Source: JBCBKU01 sp965267475 (GTDB lineage Bacteria; Pseudomonadota; Alphaproteobacteria; Rhodobacterales; Rhodobacteraceae). Taken from it: a DNA stretch of 64,000 nucleotides. Each line of letters starts with the position of its first letter. The first letter of the stretch is position 1. The position numbers and the translations under genes were made by a program. The notes beneath the pieces were generated by a model. That model worked only from the letters and a program-made list of their open reading frames with translations, searched no databases and was not told the origin of the DNA. The stretch lies in the NCBI GenBank assembly GCA_965267475.1, contig OZ254079.1, positions 2,108,001 through 2,172,000 of the forward strand. Reading direction: 5' to 3'. Below, in pieces: positions 26,771-35,066 of this stretch.

Positions 26771-28531
26771 TCAGACAAGCACCGCGCCCGATGATCCAAT
26801 CGCGTCTTGCGTCTCGGCGTTCTCGCCCAGGATCATTTTGTTGTGCGGCTCGCCCGATGGGATCATGGGGAAGCAGTTTTCATGCTTCTCGACAAGGCAA
26901 TCGAAGATCACCGGACCGTCATGGTTCAGCATTTCCATAATCGCGTCATCCAGGTCTTCCGGATTGTCACAGATGATCCCCTTGGCACCAAAGGCTTCGG
27001 CCAGTTTCACAAAATCGGGCAGGGCCTCGGACCAGGAATGCGAATAGCGTTCGCCATGCAAAAGTTCCTGCCATTGGCGGACCATGCCAAGGCGTTCATT
27101 GTTCAGAATGAATTGCTTGACCGGCAGGCGGAACTGCACCGCCGTGCCCATCTCTTGCATGTTCATCAGCCACGATGCTTCGCCGGCGACGTTGATCACA
27201 AGCGCATTGGGGTGGGCCATCTGCACCCCGATTGACGCCGGAAAGCCATATCCCATTGTGCCAAGCCCGCCCGATGTCATCCAGCGGTTCGGATCCTCAA
27301 ACCCCATGTACTGCGCGGCCCACATCTGATGCTGGCCCACTTCGGTACAAACATAGCGGTCTGGGTGGTCTTTGGTCAGGGCCTCAAGCCGTTCCAGCGC
27401 GTATTGCGGTTTGATCGTCTTGCCTTCCTGGGCGAAAGCAAGGCAATCGACCTTGCGCCAGTCTTTGATCTGGTCCCACCAGCGCGCGACGCCCTCTTTG
27501 TTCGTCTTGCGCCCACGCGATTTCCAGATCCGCAAAAGATCTTCCAGCACATGGCCCACATCCCCGATGATCGGGACATCCACATGGATCACCTTGTTGA
27601 TCGAGGATGGATCGATATCGATATGCGCCTTTTCAGACCCCGGTGAGAAATCGGCGATCCGGCCTGTGATCCGGTCGTCGAAGCGCGCCCCGATATTGAT
27701 CATCAGATCGCAGCCATGCATCGCAAGGTTGGCCTCGTACAGGCCGTGCATCCCCAGCATCCCGAGCCAGTTCTTGCCCGAGGCCGGATAGGCGCCCAGC
27801 CCCATGAGCGTCGAGGTGATGGGAAACCCGGTGCTGTCGGTCAACTCGCGCAGCAATTGGCTTGCTTGCGGACCCGAATTGATGACGCCGCCGCCCGAAT
27901 AAATGATGGGGCGTTCGGCCTTCTCGATCATCTCGACCAGACGCGTGATTTGCATTTCGTCGCCCTTGATGCGCGGCTGATAATGCCGCGTCTTGGCAGA
28001 CTTCGGCGGCACATACGTGCCATTGGCAAACTGAACGTCCTTCGGGATGTCGACCAGCACCGGCCCCGGACGGCCGTTCTTTGCCACGTGAAAGGCCTGA
28101 TGAATGACATCGCCAAGCGCATCCGTTTCGCGCACCAGCCAGTTGTGCTTGGTGCAAGGCCGGGTAATGCCGACCGTATCGGCTTCCTGAAAAGCGTCCG
28201 TTCCGATCATGAAGGTTGGCACCTGACCGGTCAGAACTACGATCGGGATCGAATCCATCAGCGCATCGGTCAGACCGGTGACTGCGTTCGTCGCCCCAGG
28301 GCCCGAAGTGACAAGGCAGACGCCTGGCTTTCCGGTCGACCGGGCATAGCCCTCGGCAGCATGGACCGCACCCTGTTCGTGACGGACAAGCACGTGACGG
28401 ATCTCATTCTGTTGAAAGATCTCGTCATAAATCGGTAGGACAGCGCCGCCGGGATAGCCGAAGACCACATCGACCCCCTGATCCTTCAGCGCTTGAACCA
28501 CCATCTTGGCGCCTGTCATCGCCTCTGCCAT
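26771..28531 (-). CDS. ilvB: Acetolactate synthase large subunit
   Basis: Thiamine diphosphate and FAD enzyme that condenses pyruvate to acetolactate, or with 2-ketobutyrate to acetohydroxybutyrate, the first common step to Val, Leu and Ile. The 586-residue protein has the N-terminal VVFGYPGGAVLPIYDEI, the Glu in HEQGAVHAAEGYARSTG and the ThDP motif with GLGTMGYGFPASIG. The ATG at 28531 (MAEAMTGAKM) begins the conserved region. A leader-peptide attenuator lies directly upstream. Equally named ilvI in some annotations. Confidence 0.96.
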   Translation of the reverse strand: MAEAMTGAKMVVQALKDQGVDVVFGYPGGAVLPIYDEIFQQNEIRHVLVRHEQGAVHAAEGYARSTGKPGVCLVTSGPGATNAVTGLTDALMDSIPIVVLTGQVPTFMIGTDAFQEADTVGITRPCTKHNWLVRETDALGDVIHQAFHVAKNGRPGPVLVDIPKDVQFANGTYVPPKSAKTRHYQPRIKGDEMQITRLVEMIEKAERPIIYSGGGVINSGPQASQLLRELTDSTGFPITSTLMGLGAYPASGKNWLGMLGMHGLYEANLAMHGCDLMINIGARFDDRITGRIADFSPGSEKAHIDIDPSSINKVIHVDVPIIGDVGHVLEDLLRIWKSRGRKTNKEGVARWWDQIKDWRKVDCLAFAQEGKTIKPQYALERLEALTKDHPDRYVCTEVGQHQMWAAQYMGFEDPNRWMTSGGLGTMGYGFPASIGVQMAHPNALVINVAGEASWLMNMQEMGTAVQFRLPVKQFILNNERLGMVRQWQELLHGERYSHSWSEALPDFVKLAEAFGAKGIICDNPEDLDDAIMEMLNHDGPVIFDCLVEKHENCFPMIPSGEPHNKMILGENAETQDAIGSSGAVLV

Positions 28532-28577
28532 CGCTCTTACTCCGTTTGGGCCGCTGCCGTGATCCCGGGCCCTGGTC

Positions 28578-28605
28578 AAAAAAAAGCCCCCGATGTTTCG
28601 GGGGC
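28578..28605 (-). terminator. ilvB attenuator terminator
   Basis: Reading leftward: GCCCCCGA, loop AACA, TCGGGGGC, then eight T residues. It is a perfect eight-pair stem 47 bases before the ilvB start. The first three bases of its 5' arm are also part of CATGCGCC (28603-28610), which can pair with GGCGCATG in the leader peptide reading frame (28640-28647). The two pairings exclude each other. Confidence 0.93.
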
Positions 28606-28630
28606 GCATGAGGTGGTATCAGGGTTTCCG

Positions 28631-28678
28631 TTACCGGCCCATGCGCCATGTTCCTACAAGTACGAGAATCCCGTTCAT
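28631..28678 (-). CDS. ilv leader peptide
   Basis: Fifteen-codon frame MNGILVLVGTWRMGR with an AGGAG site seven bases before its ATG. Codons 4-8 read Ile-Leu-Val-Leu-Val (ATT CTC GTA CTT GTA), the three end products of the pathway. ATT, CTT and GTA are codons that neighbouring genes seem to use sparingly. The peptide overlaps an antiterminator arm and is followed by an intrinsic terminator, so ribosome stalling under branched-chain amino acid shortage should permit ilvB transcription. It is too short for normal gene callers. Confidence 0.92.
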   Translation of the reverse strand: MNGILVLVGTWRMGR

Positions 28679-28705
28679 TTGAGGGCTCCTTAGCTCACGG
28701 CGAAA

Positions 28706-28734
28706 TCTTTAGGCAGGGGCGTGCGGGCCGTCAA
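28706..28734 (-). promoter_or_regulatory. Promoter of the ilv leader and ilvB
   Basis: Reading leftward, TTGACG (28734-28729), a 17-base spacer, then TAAAGA (28711-28706). The predicted start near 28699 leaves about 20 bases before the leader-peptide ATG, as expected for an attenuator transcript. Confidence 0.75.
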
Positions 28735-29291
28735 CAGCCAATTTTTGGAAAAGAGATAACGTGACGCCCCAAAATTCTTTACGAATGTTGCTCGAGAGGC
28801 GGGCCATGAAGACATTTTCGGTAATTCAGAGCGGTATCCGGCGCAAAGTCTCATTCCGGGCCTCCGCCCGGTTTGGCCCGACATCGGCGAGCAGGCTGTC
28901 AGGCAGTCGAGCAAAATACAGGCGGGTTCGAACCGTTCGTAACCAGCGGCAAGTCAGGCTTCGGATGGGCGTGGCTCTTGGCCGACGGTGGAGCGGTTTG
29001 ATCAAAATCGGGGCGCGGCCTGACGATTGCGCCCGCGGGTGAGACCTTCCTTGCCGAGAGTTTTTTGGCGATGTGATGTTTTTTTGGGCGGAGCTGGGAA
29101 TGTTAGCGATATCGAACAGCCGCGCACGATGCATGACGGGATTTTTATCGCGACAATCCGGGATTTCCGGGCGATTTTTCAGATATTCCAACGGCTAACG
29201 GTTCCCCTTGCCCTGTGGATGGGCTAGCGTCCGCGCACAGTAACGATCCGCCCGCCAAAGGGTGGGCGCATTCGATGGGAGGATATGCTTT
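28735..29291. other. Non-coding region between ilv promoter and TRAP operon
   Basis: About 550 bp without a convincing gene; the frames present on both strands are Arg-rich, lack ribosome sites and look non-coding. The stretch 29050-29170 is richer in T than the surroundings. An imperfect operator-like repeat TGTT-N10-AACA is at 29101-29118. GGGAGGAT at about 29277 is the ribosome site for the TRAP binding protein. Confidence 0.5.
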
Positions 29292-30374
29292 ATGGATCGT
29301 CGTTCTTTTCTAAAGAATTCGGCGCTTGGTGGGACGGCTGCGGCCGCCACAACGCTTGCAGCACCGGCAATTGCCGCAGGTCACCAGAGCCTGACCATGG
29401 TTACCTCATGGCCTGAAGGCTTCGCCGTTCTGGATGATGCGGCCAGTTACTTCACGGCTGCCGTGGACGCCATGTCGGACGGCACAATGACCATCAACAA
29501 GGAACCGCCCGGCCTTGTCGGCGCCCTTGAAGTGTTCGACGCCGTGTCGTCGGGCCAGGCCGATATGTACCACTCGGCGGACTACTATTTTGGCGGTCAG
29601 CACCCGGCTTACAACTTCTTCACAGCCGTGCCCTTTGGCGCCACCGCGCAAGAACTGTTCAACTGGTACTACAACGACGGTGGCCAGGAACTGCACGACG
29701 AGTTGGGCGAAATCTTTGGCCTGAAGTCGTTCCAGTGCGGCAACTCCGGTTCGCAGTCGGGCGGCTGGTTCCGAAATCCGATCGAAAGCGTGGAAGATTT
29801 CCAGGGCCTTCGCTTCCGTATGCCGGGTCAGGGTGGCCAGGTCCTTGGTAAGCTTGGCGCATCGGTCCAGAACATCCCGGGCGGTGAATTGTATTCGGCG
29901 CTGTCGTCTGGCTCGCTCGACGGGCTTGAGTGGGTTGGCCCGCTGGCCGACGAACGTGCCGGCTTCCAGGAAGTTGCCAAGTTCTATTATGGCGCTGGTT
30001 TCCATGAACCGGGATCGGGTCTGATTGCATCGGTCAATCTGGATAGATGGAACGAGATGACACCTGCTCAGCAGGCGGTGATCGACAACGCGGCCAAGGC
30101 GACGACGATCTATCAATTCTCGCAGACCATGGCCCAGAATGGCGCGGCTCTTCAGCGTCTGAAGTCGCAGGGCGTGACGGTTCTGAACTTCTCGGATGAG
30201 ATCTGGGATGCCTTCGGCGCGGCCTCGGCCGAGGTCAAAGATGAGTCGATGGATGACGAACTTTACGCCAAGGTCCGCAACAGCTTCGAGACGAGCCTTG
30301 CGAGCAGTTCGTCCTGGATCCAGCAGTCGGACGCGGCCTATGTGGCCCAGCGTAACCGCGTGATGGGCGGCTAA
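29292..30374 (+). CDS. dctP: TRAP transporter substrate-binding protein (DctP family)
   Basis: Periplasmic solute receptor of a tripartite ATP-independent transporter, 360 residues. It starts with a Tat-like signal (MDRRSFLKNSALGGTAAAATTLAAPAIAAG), unusual for general binding proteins but common in this subgroup. MVTSWPEGFAVLDDAASYF and the DctP-type GLRFRMPGQGGQVLGKLGAS are clear. The subgroup resembles TakP, which binds 2-oxo acids, so an organic acid ligand is plausible but unproven. The ATG at 29292 is chosen over an upstream one for its GGGAGGAT site. The two membrane subunits follow. Confidence 0.9.
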   Translation: MDRRSFLKNSALGGTAAAATTLAAPAIAAGHQSLTMVTSWPEGFAVLDDAASYFTAAVDAMSDGTMTINKEPPGLVGALEVFDAVSSGQADMYHSADYYFGGQHPAYNFFTAVPFGATAQELFNWYYNDGGQELHDELGEIFGLKSFQCGNSGSQSGGWFRNPIESVEDFQGLRFRMPGQGGQVLGKLGASVQNIPGGELYSALSSGSLDGLEWVGPLADERAGFQEVAKFYYGAGFHEPGSGLIASVNLDRWNEMTPAQQAVIDNAAKATTIYQFSQTMAQNGAALQRLKSQGVTVLNFSDEIWDAFGAASAEVKDESMDDELYAKVRNSFETSLASSSSWIQQSDAAYVAQRNRVMGG

Positions 30375-30384
30375 CCAACGAATT

Positions 30385-30410
30385 GGCCCGATCCCGGAAG
30401 GGGTCGGGCC
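30385..30410 (+). terminator. Intercistronic hairpin between dctP and dctQ
   Basis: Eleven-pair stem (one G-T pair) GGCCCGATCCC / GGGGTCGGGCC with a GGAA tetraloop, ten bases after the dctP stop. A weak pyrimidine run GACTTTCTT follows. It probably works as a partial terminator or 3' stabiliser so that the binding protein is made in excess over the permease. Confidence 0.7.
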
Positions 30411-30449
30411 GACTTTCTTGGGAACGACCATACGTGGGAGGCACCCAGC

Positions 30450-31397
30450 ATGCTGGACTGGATCGGCTGGTTTTTCACCAATATTTGGCAGGCCCTGATC
30501 AACTTCTTCTGGGCCTTGACCCACCCGGGCGCCTGGCTGGGTTGGATCGGCGGTCTTGAGACGCCAGAAGACAAGCTTTCCCTCATCCGCTTCATTTATT
30601 ACGGCGGGTCGGTTGAATTCTTCTTCTTCGTCTTTGTGACGGTGTTGATCGTGACCGGGATCGGGATCCTTTCGAACAGGTTCATGTGGGGCGTCGTTCG
30701 GGTCCTTGAAGGCTTTGCCAACGGCCTCGGCCGGATCTTTGCTTGGGCCGGACTGTTCATGGTCATCCAGCAGATCGTGATCGTCTTCCTTCAGCGCATC
30801 TTCCGCGTGTCCGAGATCACATTGGGGCCCGGATCGCCCCTTGGATACGAAATCTTCGGCGGCCTGGCATTTCTCCAAAAAGATCTGAGTTGGTGGTCGG
30901 AAGAGTTGAAGCTTTACAATGCTTTGATCGTCACTCTTTGCGTGTCCTACACCTTTATCCAGGGCGGGCATGTGCGGGTTGATTTGGTCTATTCCGCGGT
31001 GCGGTTCCGGACCAAGCGCGTGATCGACATGTTCGGATCGCTGTTCTTCATGATGCCGGCCGCCGTGCTTGTCTGGCTATTCGCCTGGTTCTTCATGTGG
31101 CGCCATCTGGTCACGCCGAAAGTGGCGGCGTCAGATACGTTCGAACGTCTCGAAGCTAAGGCACGCGCGCTCAGATGGAACGTGGAAACGGTCGGGTTCA
31201 GCCCAAATGGCTTTGACGCTTATTTCCTCTTCAAGCTGCTGATCGTGGCGTTTACCGGTCTCGTCTTCCTGCAAGCGGTTGCGTTTTTCTATCGGTCCTA
31301 CCTCGAATTCCGGGAGGGTCCGGAAAGCGAAGACAAGTATCTCGACAAAGATCGGCTGAACGACGAAGAGGCCGAGCTTGTGGCCGACATTCATTAG
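30450..31397 (+). CDS. dctQ: TRAP transporter small permease subunit (enlarged)
   Basis: Membrane subunit that pairs with the large permease. It is 315 residues, clearly longer than the usual 160-200, with about seven hydrophobic segments and extra loops (QISRWWSEELK-like region near residue 145 and KVAASDTFERLEAKARALRWNVE). The core DctQ stretch LIVTLCVSYTFIQGGHVRVDLVYSAV is recognisable. GGGAGG precedes the ATG. dctM begins 12 bases after the stop. Confidence 0.85.
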   Translation: MLDWIGWFFTNIWQALINFFWALTHPGAWLGWIGGLETPEDKLSLIRFIYYGGSVEFFFFVFVTVLIVTGIGILSNRFMWGVVRVLEGFANGLGRIFAWAGLFMVIQQIVIVFLQRIFRVSEITLGPGSPLGYEIFGGLAFLQKDLSWWSEELKLYNALIVTLCVSYTFIQGGHVRVDLVYSAVRFRTKRVIDMFGSLFFMMPAAVLVWLFAWFFMWRHLVTPKVAASDTFERLEAKARALRWNVETVGFSPNGFDAYFLFKLLIVAFTGLVFLQAVAFFYRSYLEFREGPESEDKYLDKDRLNDEEAELVADIH

Positions 31398-31409
31398 GGA
31401 CGACGGAAC

Positions 31410-33767
31410 ATGCTCTTTGGAATGGATGGCGTCGAGGTTGGCCTGATAATCGTCTTCTTCTGCCTCTTTGGCGGGATCATGACAGGGTTTCCGGTGGCCT
31501 TTGCCATCGGCGGCGCCGGAGTCATTTCCTTTGGGATCATTGCCGCGCTCGACAGTGCTGGGATCCTGATCCATCAGGCGATTGACCCGCGATCGGCTGA
31601 GTATGCGGCGCTTTTGGCCGATGGGGTCGCTCGCGAAGCGATCAGTGTGTTCCGATATCCCGATTTGCCCCGTATCGAAGAACCCTTGTTCCAAGGCGGC
31701 TGGGAACAGGCGTTGAACCGCAACATCTCGTTCATCGTGAACCGCATGAACGAACGGGTCATCGCCGGTCAGTCGATTGAGACGCTTCTGGCGGTGCTGA
31801 TGTTCGTGATGATGGGGATCACGCTGGAACGCTCAAAGATCGCCAATGATCTTCTCACCACCATGGCGCGGGTCTTTGGGCCGCTGCCGGGCGGCCTGGC
31901 GGTGTCCATCGTTGTTGTGGGCGCTTTCCTGGCCGCCTCAACTGGCATCGTCGGCGCGACCGTGGTGACGATGGGGCTTTTGGCGCTGCCGACAATGTTG
32001 CGGAACAACTACTCTCCTGAACTTGCAACAGGCGTGATCGCAGCCTCAGGGACGCTTGGGCAGATCATTCCCCCGTCGATTGTGATCGTGCTGCTCGGCA
32101 CGCTGACGGGTGATTTGTTTTCGGCCGCGCAGGAAGATCGCGCGCAGCTGGCCGGGTGCACCGACGCGCTGACTTATCTGGGCGAGCCTGCGGTTCTGTC
32201 AGTCGGCACGTTGTTTCAGGCGGCGCTGTTGCCCGGATTGCTTCTGGCGGGGCTCTATGCGTCTTACGCGTTTGGCTACGCGATCCTGAACCCGTCCAAG
32301 GCACCGCCTGTCCTAGGCGGCGACGGCGGGTCGGGCGAGGTGGTGACGCGGCAGGAAGGGCTGCTCTGGTTTCTCGCCGTTCCTGTCCTGATCATCGGTG
32401 TGGTCGTCATCGGTTTCAACGCAGGATCGATCGGCAGCCAGAACATCACCGTCAGCGGCGTCGTGCAAAGTGCCGACGCGCCGGAACTTCGCACGAATGT
32501 GTCCGCGCCGTGCCAGGCATCGATGATCGAGCTTCACGGACAGGAGAAATGGGATCGGTCGGTCGCCAAGGCCGAGGAATTGCTGGCCGCCGGGGTTTCC
32601 ACCGAGACGCGCGACCTGACGTCCGAGGAATTGGCCGAGGCGCGCGCAGCCGCCATCGAAAACGCGGCACCGCTTGGGACCGGTATTGTCATCATGGCGG
32701 TGATGGCCGGCATTATGCTGGCATTGGCGCGCGGTGTGGCGCCGTCCCAAAATCCCCTGCCACTCCTCATCGGAGCAGGCGGGGCAGTGCTGGCCCTGGT
32801 GCTGGATGTTCTGATGATTACGCCTGAAACGTCGCCTGCCGCGACTTTCGGGATCATGGCTGTTCCGGTGATGATCATGCTGATCGGCGTCTGGGCGGCC
32901 GGTGGGCGGCTTGGCAAGAATGAGATCATTCGCGTGGTCTTTCCGCCGCTTGTTCTGATCGTCGCGGTTTTGGGCTCGATCCTGGGTGGCATCACCAACC
33001 CAACTCCGGCAGCGGCCCTCGGCGCTGGTGGTGCGATCATGCTTGCGGCCTATCGGCGCCTTGGGGATGAAAACCGGTCAGGTCGGATGATCCTGATTGG
33101 CAGCTTTGCCATCGTCATCATGATCCTCGTGGGTGTAAATTTCGATTTGCGGTCAGGCCGAACGGGCTTCTCGATGGCCGACCGGGTCGCTTTGATCGCG
33201 GCGGGAACGGCCTATCACGTTGCGATCTTTGGTATCCTTTACTCCTGCTGGGTTCTTTTGCGGGGGCGTGTGCTGGGTCCGGTCGTGCGAGAAACGGCCA
33301 AGGTCACCTCGATGGTCTTCACCATTCTGATCGGGTCGCAGATCCTGAACCTTGTGGTGATTTCCTTTGGTGGAGAGCATTACATTCAGCAGTTCCTGCG
33401 ATCCTTCGACAATGAAACGGTCGTCTTCCTGATCGTGATGCTGGTCCTTTTCATCCTTGGGTTCGTCCTCGATTTCCTCGAGATCATCTATATCGTGGTG
33501 CCCATTGTGGGGCCTGTGATCTATGGCGGGACGCTGGACCCGAAATGGGTGACGATAATGATCGCCATCAACCTTCAAACGAGCTTCCTGACGCCGCCGT
33601 TCGGATTTGCGCTGTTCTATTTGCGCGGGGTGGCGCCGCCGCAGGTGACGACGGGCCATATTTATCGCGGGATCATTCCTTTCGTCCTGATCCAGGTTGT
33701 CGGGCTGGCGCTGCTTTGGGGCTTCCCCGGTGTCGTGACAATCGTGCCAGATCTGATCGGGCCCTGA
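31410..33767 (+). CDS. dctM: TRAP transporter large permease subunit (enlarged)
   Basis: Sodium-coupled transport subunit of the TRAP system. It is 785 residues, against about 430 for common DctM proteins. The usual N-terminal half (FGGIMTGFPVAFAIGGAGVISF, then TGIVGATVVTMGLLALPTMLRNNYSPELATGVIAASGTLGQIIPPS) and C-terminal half (LDFLEIIYIVVPIVGPVIYGGTLDP) are intact. Between them are extra membrane helices and a polar loop of about 100 residues (centre near residue 370). A second extra loop of about 60 residues follows the first helices. It forms an operon with dctP and dctQ. Confidence 0.88.
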   Translation: MLFGMDGVEVGLIIVFFCLFGGIMTGFPVAFAIGGAGVISFGIIAALDSAGILIHQAIDPRSAEYAALLADGVAREAISVFRYPDLPRIEEPLFQGGWEQALNRNISFIVNRMNERVIAGQSIETLLAVLMFVMMGITLERSKIANDLLTTMARVFGPLPGGLAVSIVVVGAFLAASTGIVGATVVTMGLLALPTMLRNNYSPELATGVIAASGTLGQIIPPSIVIVLLGTLTGDLFSAAQEDRAQLAGCTDALTYLGEPAVLSVGTLFQAALLPGLLLAGLYASYAFGYAILNPSKAPPVLGGDGGSGEVVTRQEGLLWFLAVPVLIIGVVVIGFNAGSIGSQNITVSGVVQSADAPELRTNVSAPCQASMIELHGQEKWDRSVAKAEELLAAGVSTETRDLTSEELAEARAAAIENAAPLGTGIVIMAVMAGIMLALARGVAPSQNPLPLLIGAGGAVLALVLDVLMITPETSPAATFGIMAVPVMIMLIGVWAAGGRLGKNEIIRVVFPPLVLIVAVLGSILGGITNPTPAAALGAGGAIMLAAYRRLGDENRSGRMILIGSFAIVIMILVGVNFDLRSGRTGFSMADRVALIAAGTAYHVAIFGILYSCWVLLRGRVLGPVVRETAKVTSMVFTILIGSQILNLVVISFGGEHYIQQFLRSFDNETVVFLIVMLVLFILGFVLDFLEIIYIVVPIVGPVIYGGTLDPKWVTIMIAINLQTSFLTPPFGFALFYLRGVAPPQVTTGHIYRGIIPFVLIQVVGLALLWGFPGVVTIVPDLIGP

Positions 33768-33777
33768 TCCCTTCGGC

Positions 33778-34164
33778 TCACTTGGCGAACTGGATCAGGT
33801 CCCATCGGTTGCCCCAGGGATCCTGGAACACGGCAACCGTGCCATAGGCTTCATGCCGTGGCTCTTCTTCGAACTGTACGCCATTCGCCACCATTGCGGC
33901 GTGGTCGCGTGCGAAATCATCGGTTTCCAGGAAGAACCCGACGCGTCCCCCGGTCTGATTGCCAATTGCCGCCTGTTGCCTGTCGCCCACCGCACGGGCC
34001 AGAAGAAGCGCTGTCCCATTTTCCGGCGCCACAAGCACCCAACGCTTGCCGCCACCCTGATCGCTGTCTTCGAGAAGCGAAAATCCAAGTGTTCCAACAT
34101 AGAAGGCAATGCCTTCATCGTAATCCGGAACGATCAGGGCAACGGCCGAGATCCGCCGGCTCAT
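33778..34164 (-). CDS. VOC (glyoxalase/bleomycin resistance) family protein
   Basis: 128-residue single vicinal-oxygen-chelate domain with two beta-alpha-beta-beta-beta modules: ISAVALIVPDYDEGIAFYVGTLGFSLLED and GRVGFFLETDDFARDHAAMVANGVQF. It ends in the typical AVFQDPWGNRWDLIQ. Substrate unknown. The ATG at 34164 overlaps the stop of the upstream bpt gene (ATGA), so translation is probably coupled. Confidence 0.85.
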   Translation of the reverse strand: MSRRISAVALIVPDYDEGIAFYVGTLGFSLLEDSDQGGGKRWVLVAPENGTALLLARAVGDRQQAAIGNQTGGRVGFFLETDDFARDHAAMVANGVQFEEEPRHEAYGTVAVFQDPWGNRWDLIQFAK

Positions 34165-34988
34165 GTCGTGGTCGGTCGGGAATCCGGTAAGCTGATCTGC
34201 GCGACTTGTTCGGCAATCGGGTCGGTCGAAAGGGGGTGCATGTCGGCCGAAAAATCTTCGGGATCTGTCAGTTCGGTCCATTCGCCGCCTGAATAGACCT
34301 CTAGCGGCGAAAACCGGGCCTTGTATCCCATCTTCGGACTTCCGGGCACCCAATAGCCGAGATAGACGTAAGGCAGCCCCGCATCCCGCGCGATCTCGAT
34401 ATGATCCAGAATGACATGGGTTCCGAGCGATTGGTTGCGAAAGGCCGGATCGTAGAAGGAATAAACCATCGATAACCCGTCATCGAGCACGTCCGTCAGA
34501 CAGACCGCACCCAGACGTCGCGCGCCCTTTTCTTGAACCGAGTATTCGATCACACGGCTGCGGATCGGTGTCTCTTCGATCATCGCGGCAAATTCGAAGA
34601 TATCCATGTCCGCCATACCGCCATCCGCATGGCGGCTGTCGAGATAGGCGCGAAACAACTCATATTGGTCATCCGTCGCCCATGGCGAAGTGGCTTCGCG
34701 CTGGAAGTGCTTGTTTTTCTTCAAGACCCGGCGCTGGTTTTTCGAGGGCTCGAAGTCGTCAACCCGGATCCGCGCCGATAAACAGGCCGAGCATTCCGCG
34801 CAAGACGGGCGATACAACACGTTCTGCGACCTGCGGAAACCCTGCTTGGACAGGGAGTCGTTCAGCTTCTCGGAATACTCCCCTTGCAACGCCGTGAACA
34901 ACTTCCGCTCCATCCGCCCGTCAAGGTAGGGGCAGGGCTGCGGCGCCGTCACATAGAACTGGGGCGCAATGGGAAGGGTATGGCGCAT
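34161..34988 (-). CDS. bpt: Aspartate/glutamate leucyltransferase
   Basis: Bpt/Ate-family aminoacyl-tRNA-protein transferase that adds Leu to N-terminal Asp or Glu, marking proteins for ClpAP through ClpS (N-end rule). The 275-residue protein has the N-terminal cysteine cluster CPYLDGRMERKLFT and LYRPSCAECSACLSARIRVDDF, then RRVLKKNKHFQRE. The C-terminal half includes the acceptor-binding GAVCLTDVLDDGLSMVYSFYDP and LPYVYLGYWVPGSPKMGYKARFSPLE. Complete. Confidence 0.93.
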   Translation of the reverse strand: MRHTLPIAPQFYVTAPQPCPYLDGRMERKLFTALQGEYSEKLNDSLSKQGFRRSQNVLYRPSCAECSACLSARIRVDDFEPSKNQRRVLKKNKHFQREATSPWATDDQYELFRAYLDSRHADGGMADMDIFEFAAMIEETPIRSRVIEYSVQEKGARRLGAVCLTDVLDDGLSMVYSFYDPAFRNQSLGTHVILDHIEIARDAGLPYVYLGYWVPGSPKMGYKARFSPLEVYSGGEWTELTDPEDFSADMHPLSTDPIAEQVAQISLPDSRPTTT

Positions 34989-35045
34989 ATTCGCCCTTGA
35001 GACTCCGCGGTTGGGCGGAGGTTAGCAAGCCCTCCCAAGGCCGCC

Positions 35046-35066
35046 AACCCCCCATAATGGGGGGTT
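35046..35066. terminator. Perfect inverted repeat at the RDD gene end
   Basis: Ten-base arms AACCCCCCAT / ATGGGGGGTT around one central base. The stop codon of the RDD gene (35065-35067) lies partly within the right arm. There is no T-tract on the leftward strand, so it is a weak terminator or an mRNA end stabiliser between the RDD and bpt genes. Confidence 0.45.

Noticed and set aside
28761..29191. Two open frames (one per strand) between the ilv promoter and the TRAP operon
   Set aside because: Arg-rich translations with no known domain or ribosome site. The region looks non-coding.
29406..30971. A 521-codon open frame antisense to the TRAP genes
   Set aside because: It mirrors the strong codon bias of the real genes, has no ribosome site and no protein-like domain. 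Long antisense frames are common in GC-rich DNA.
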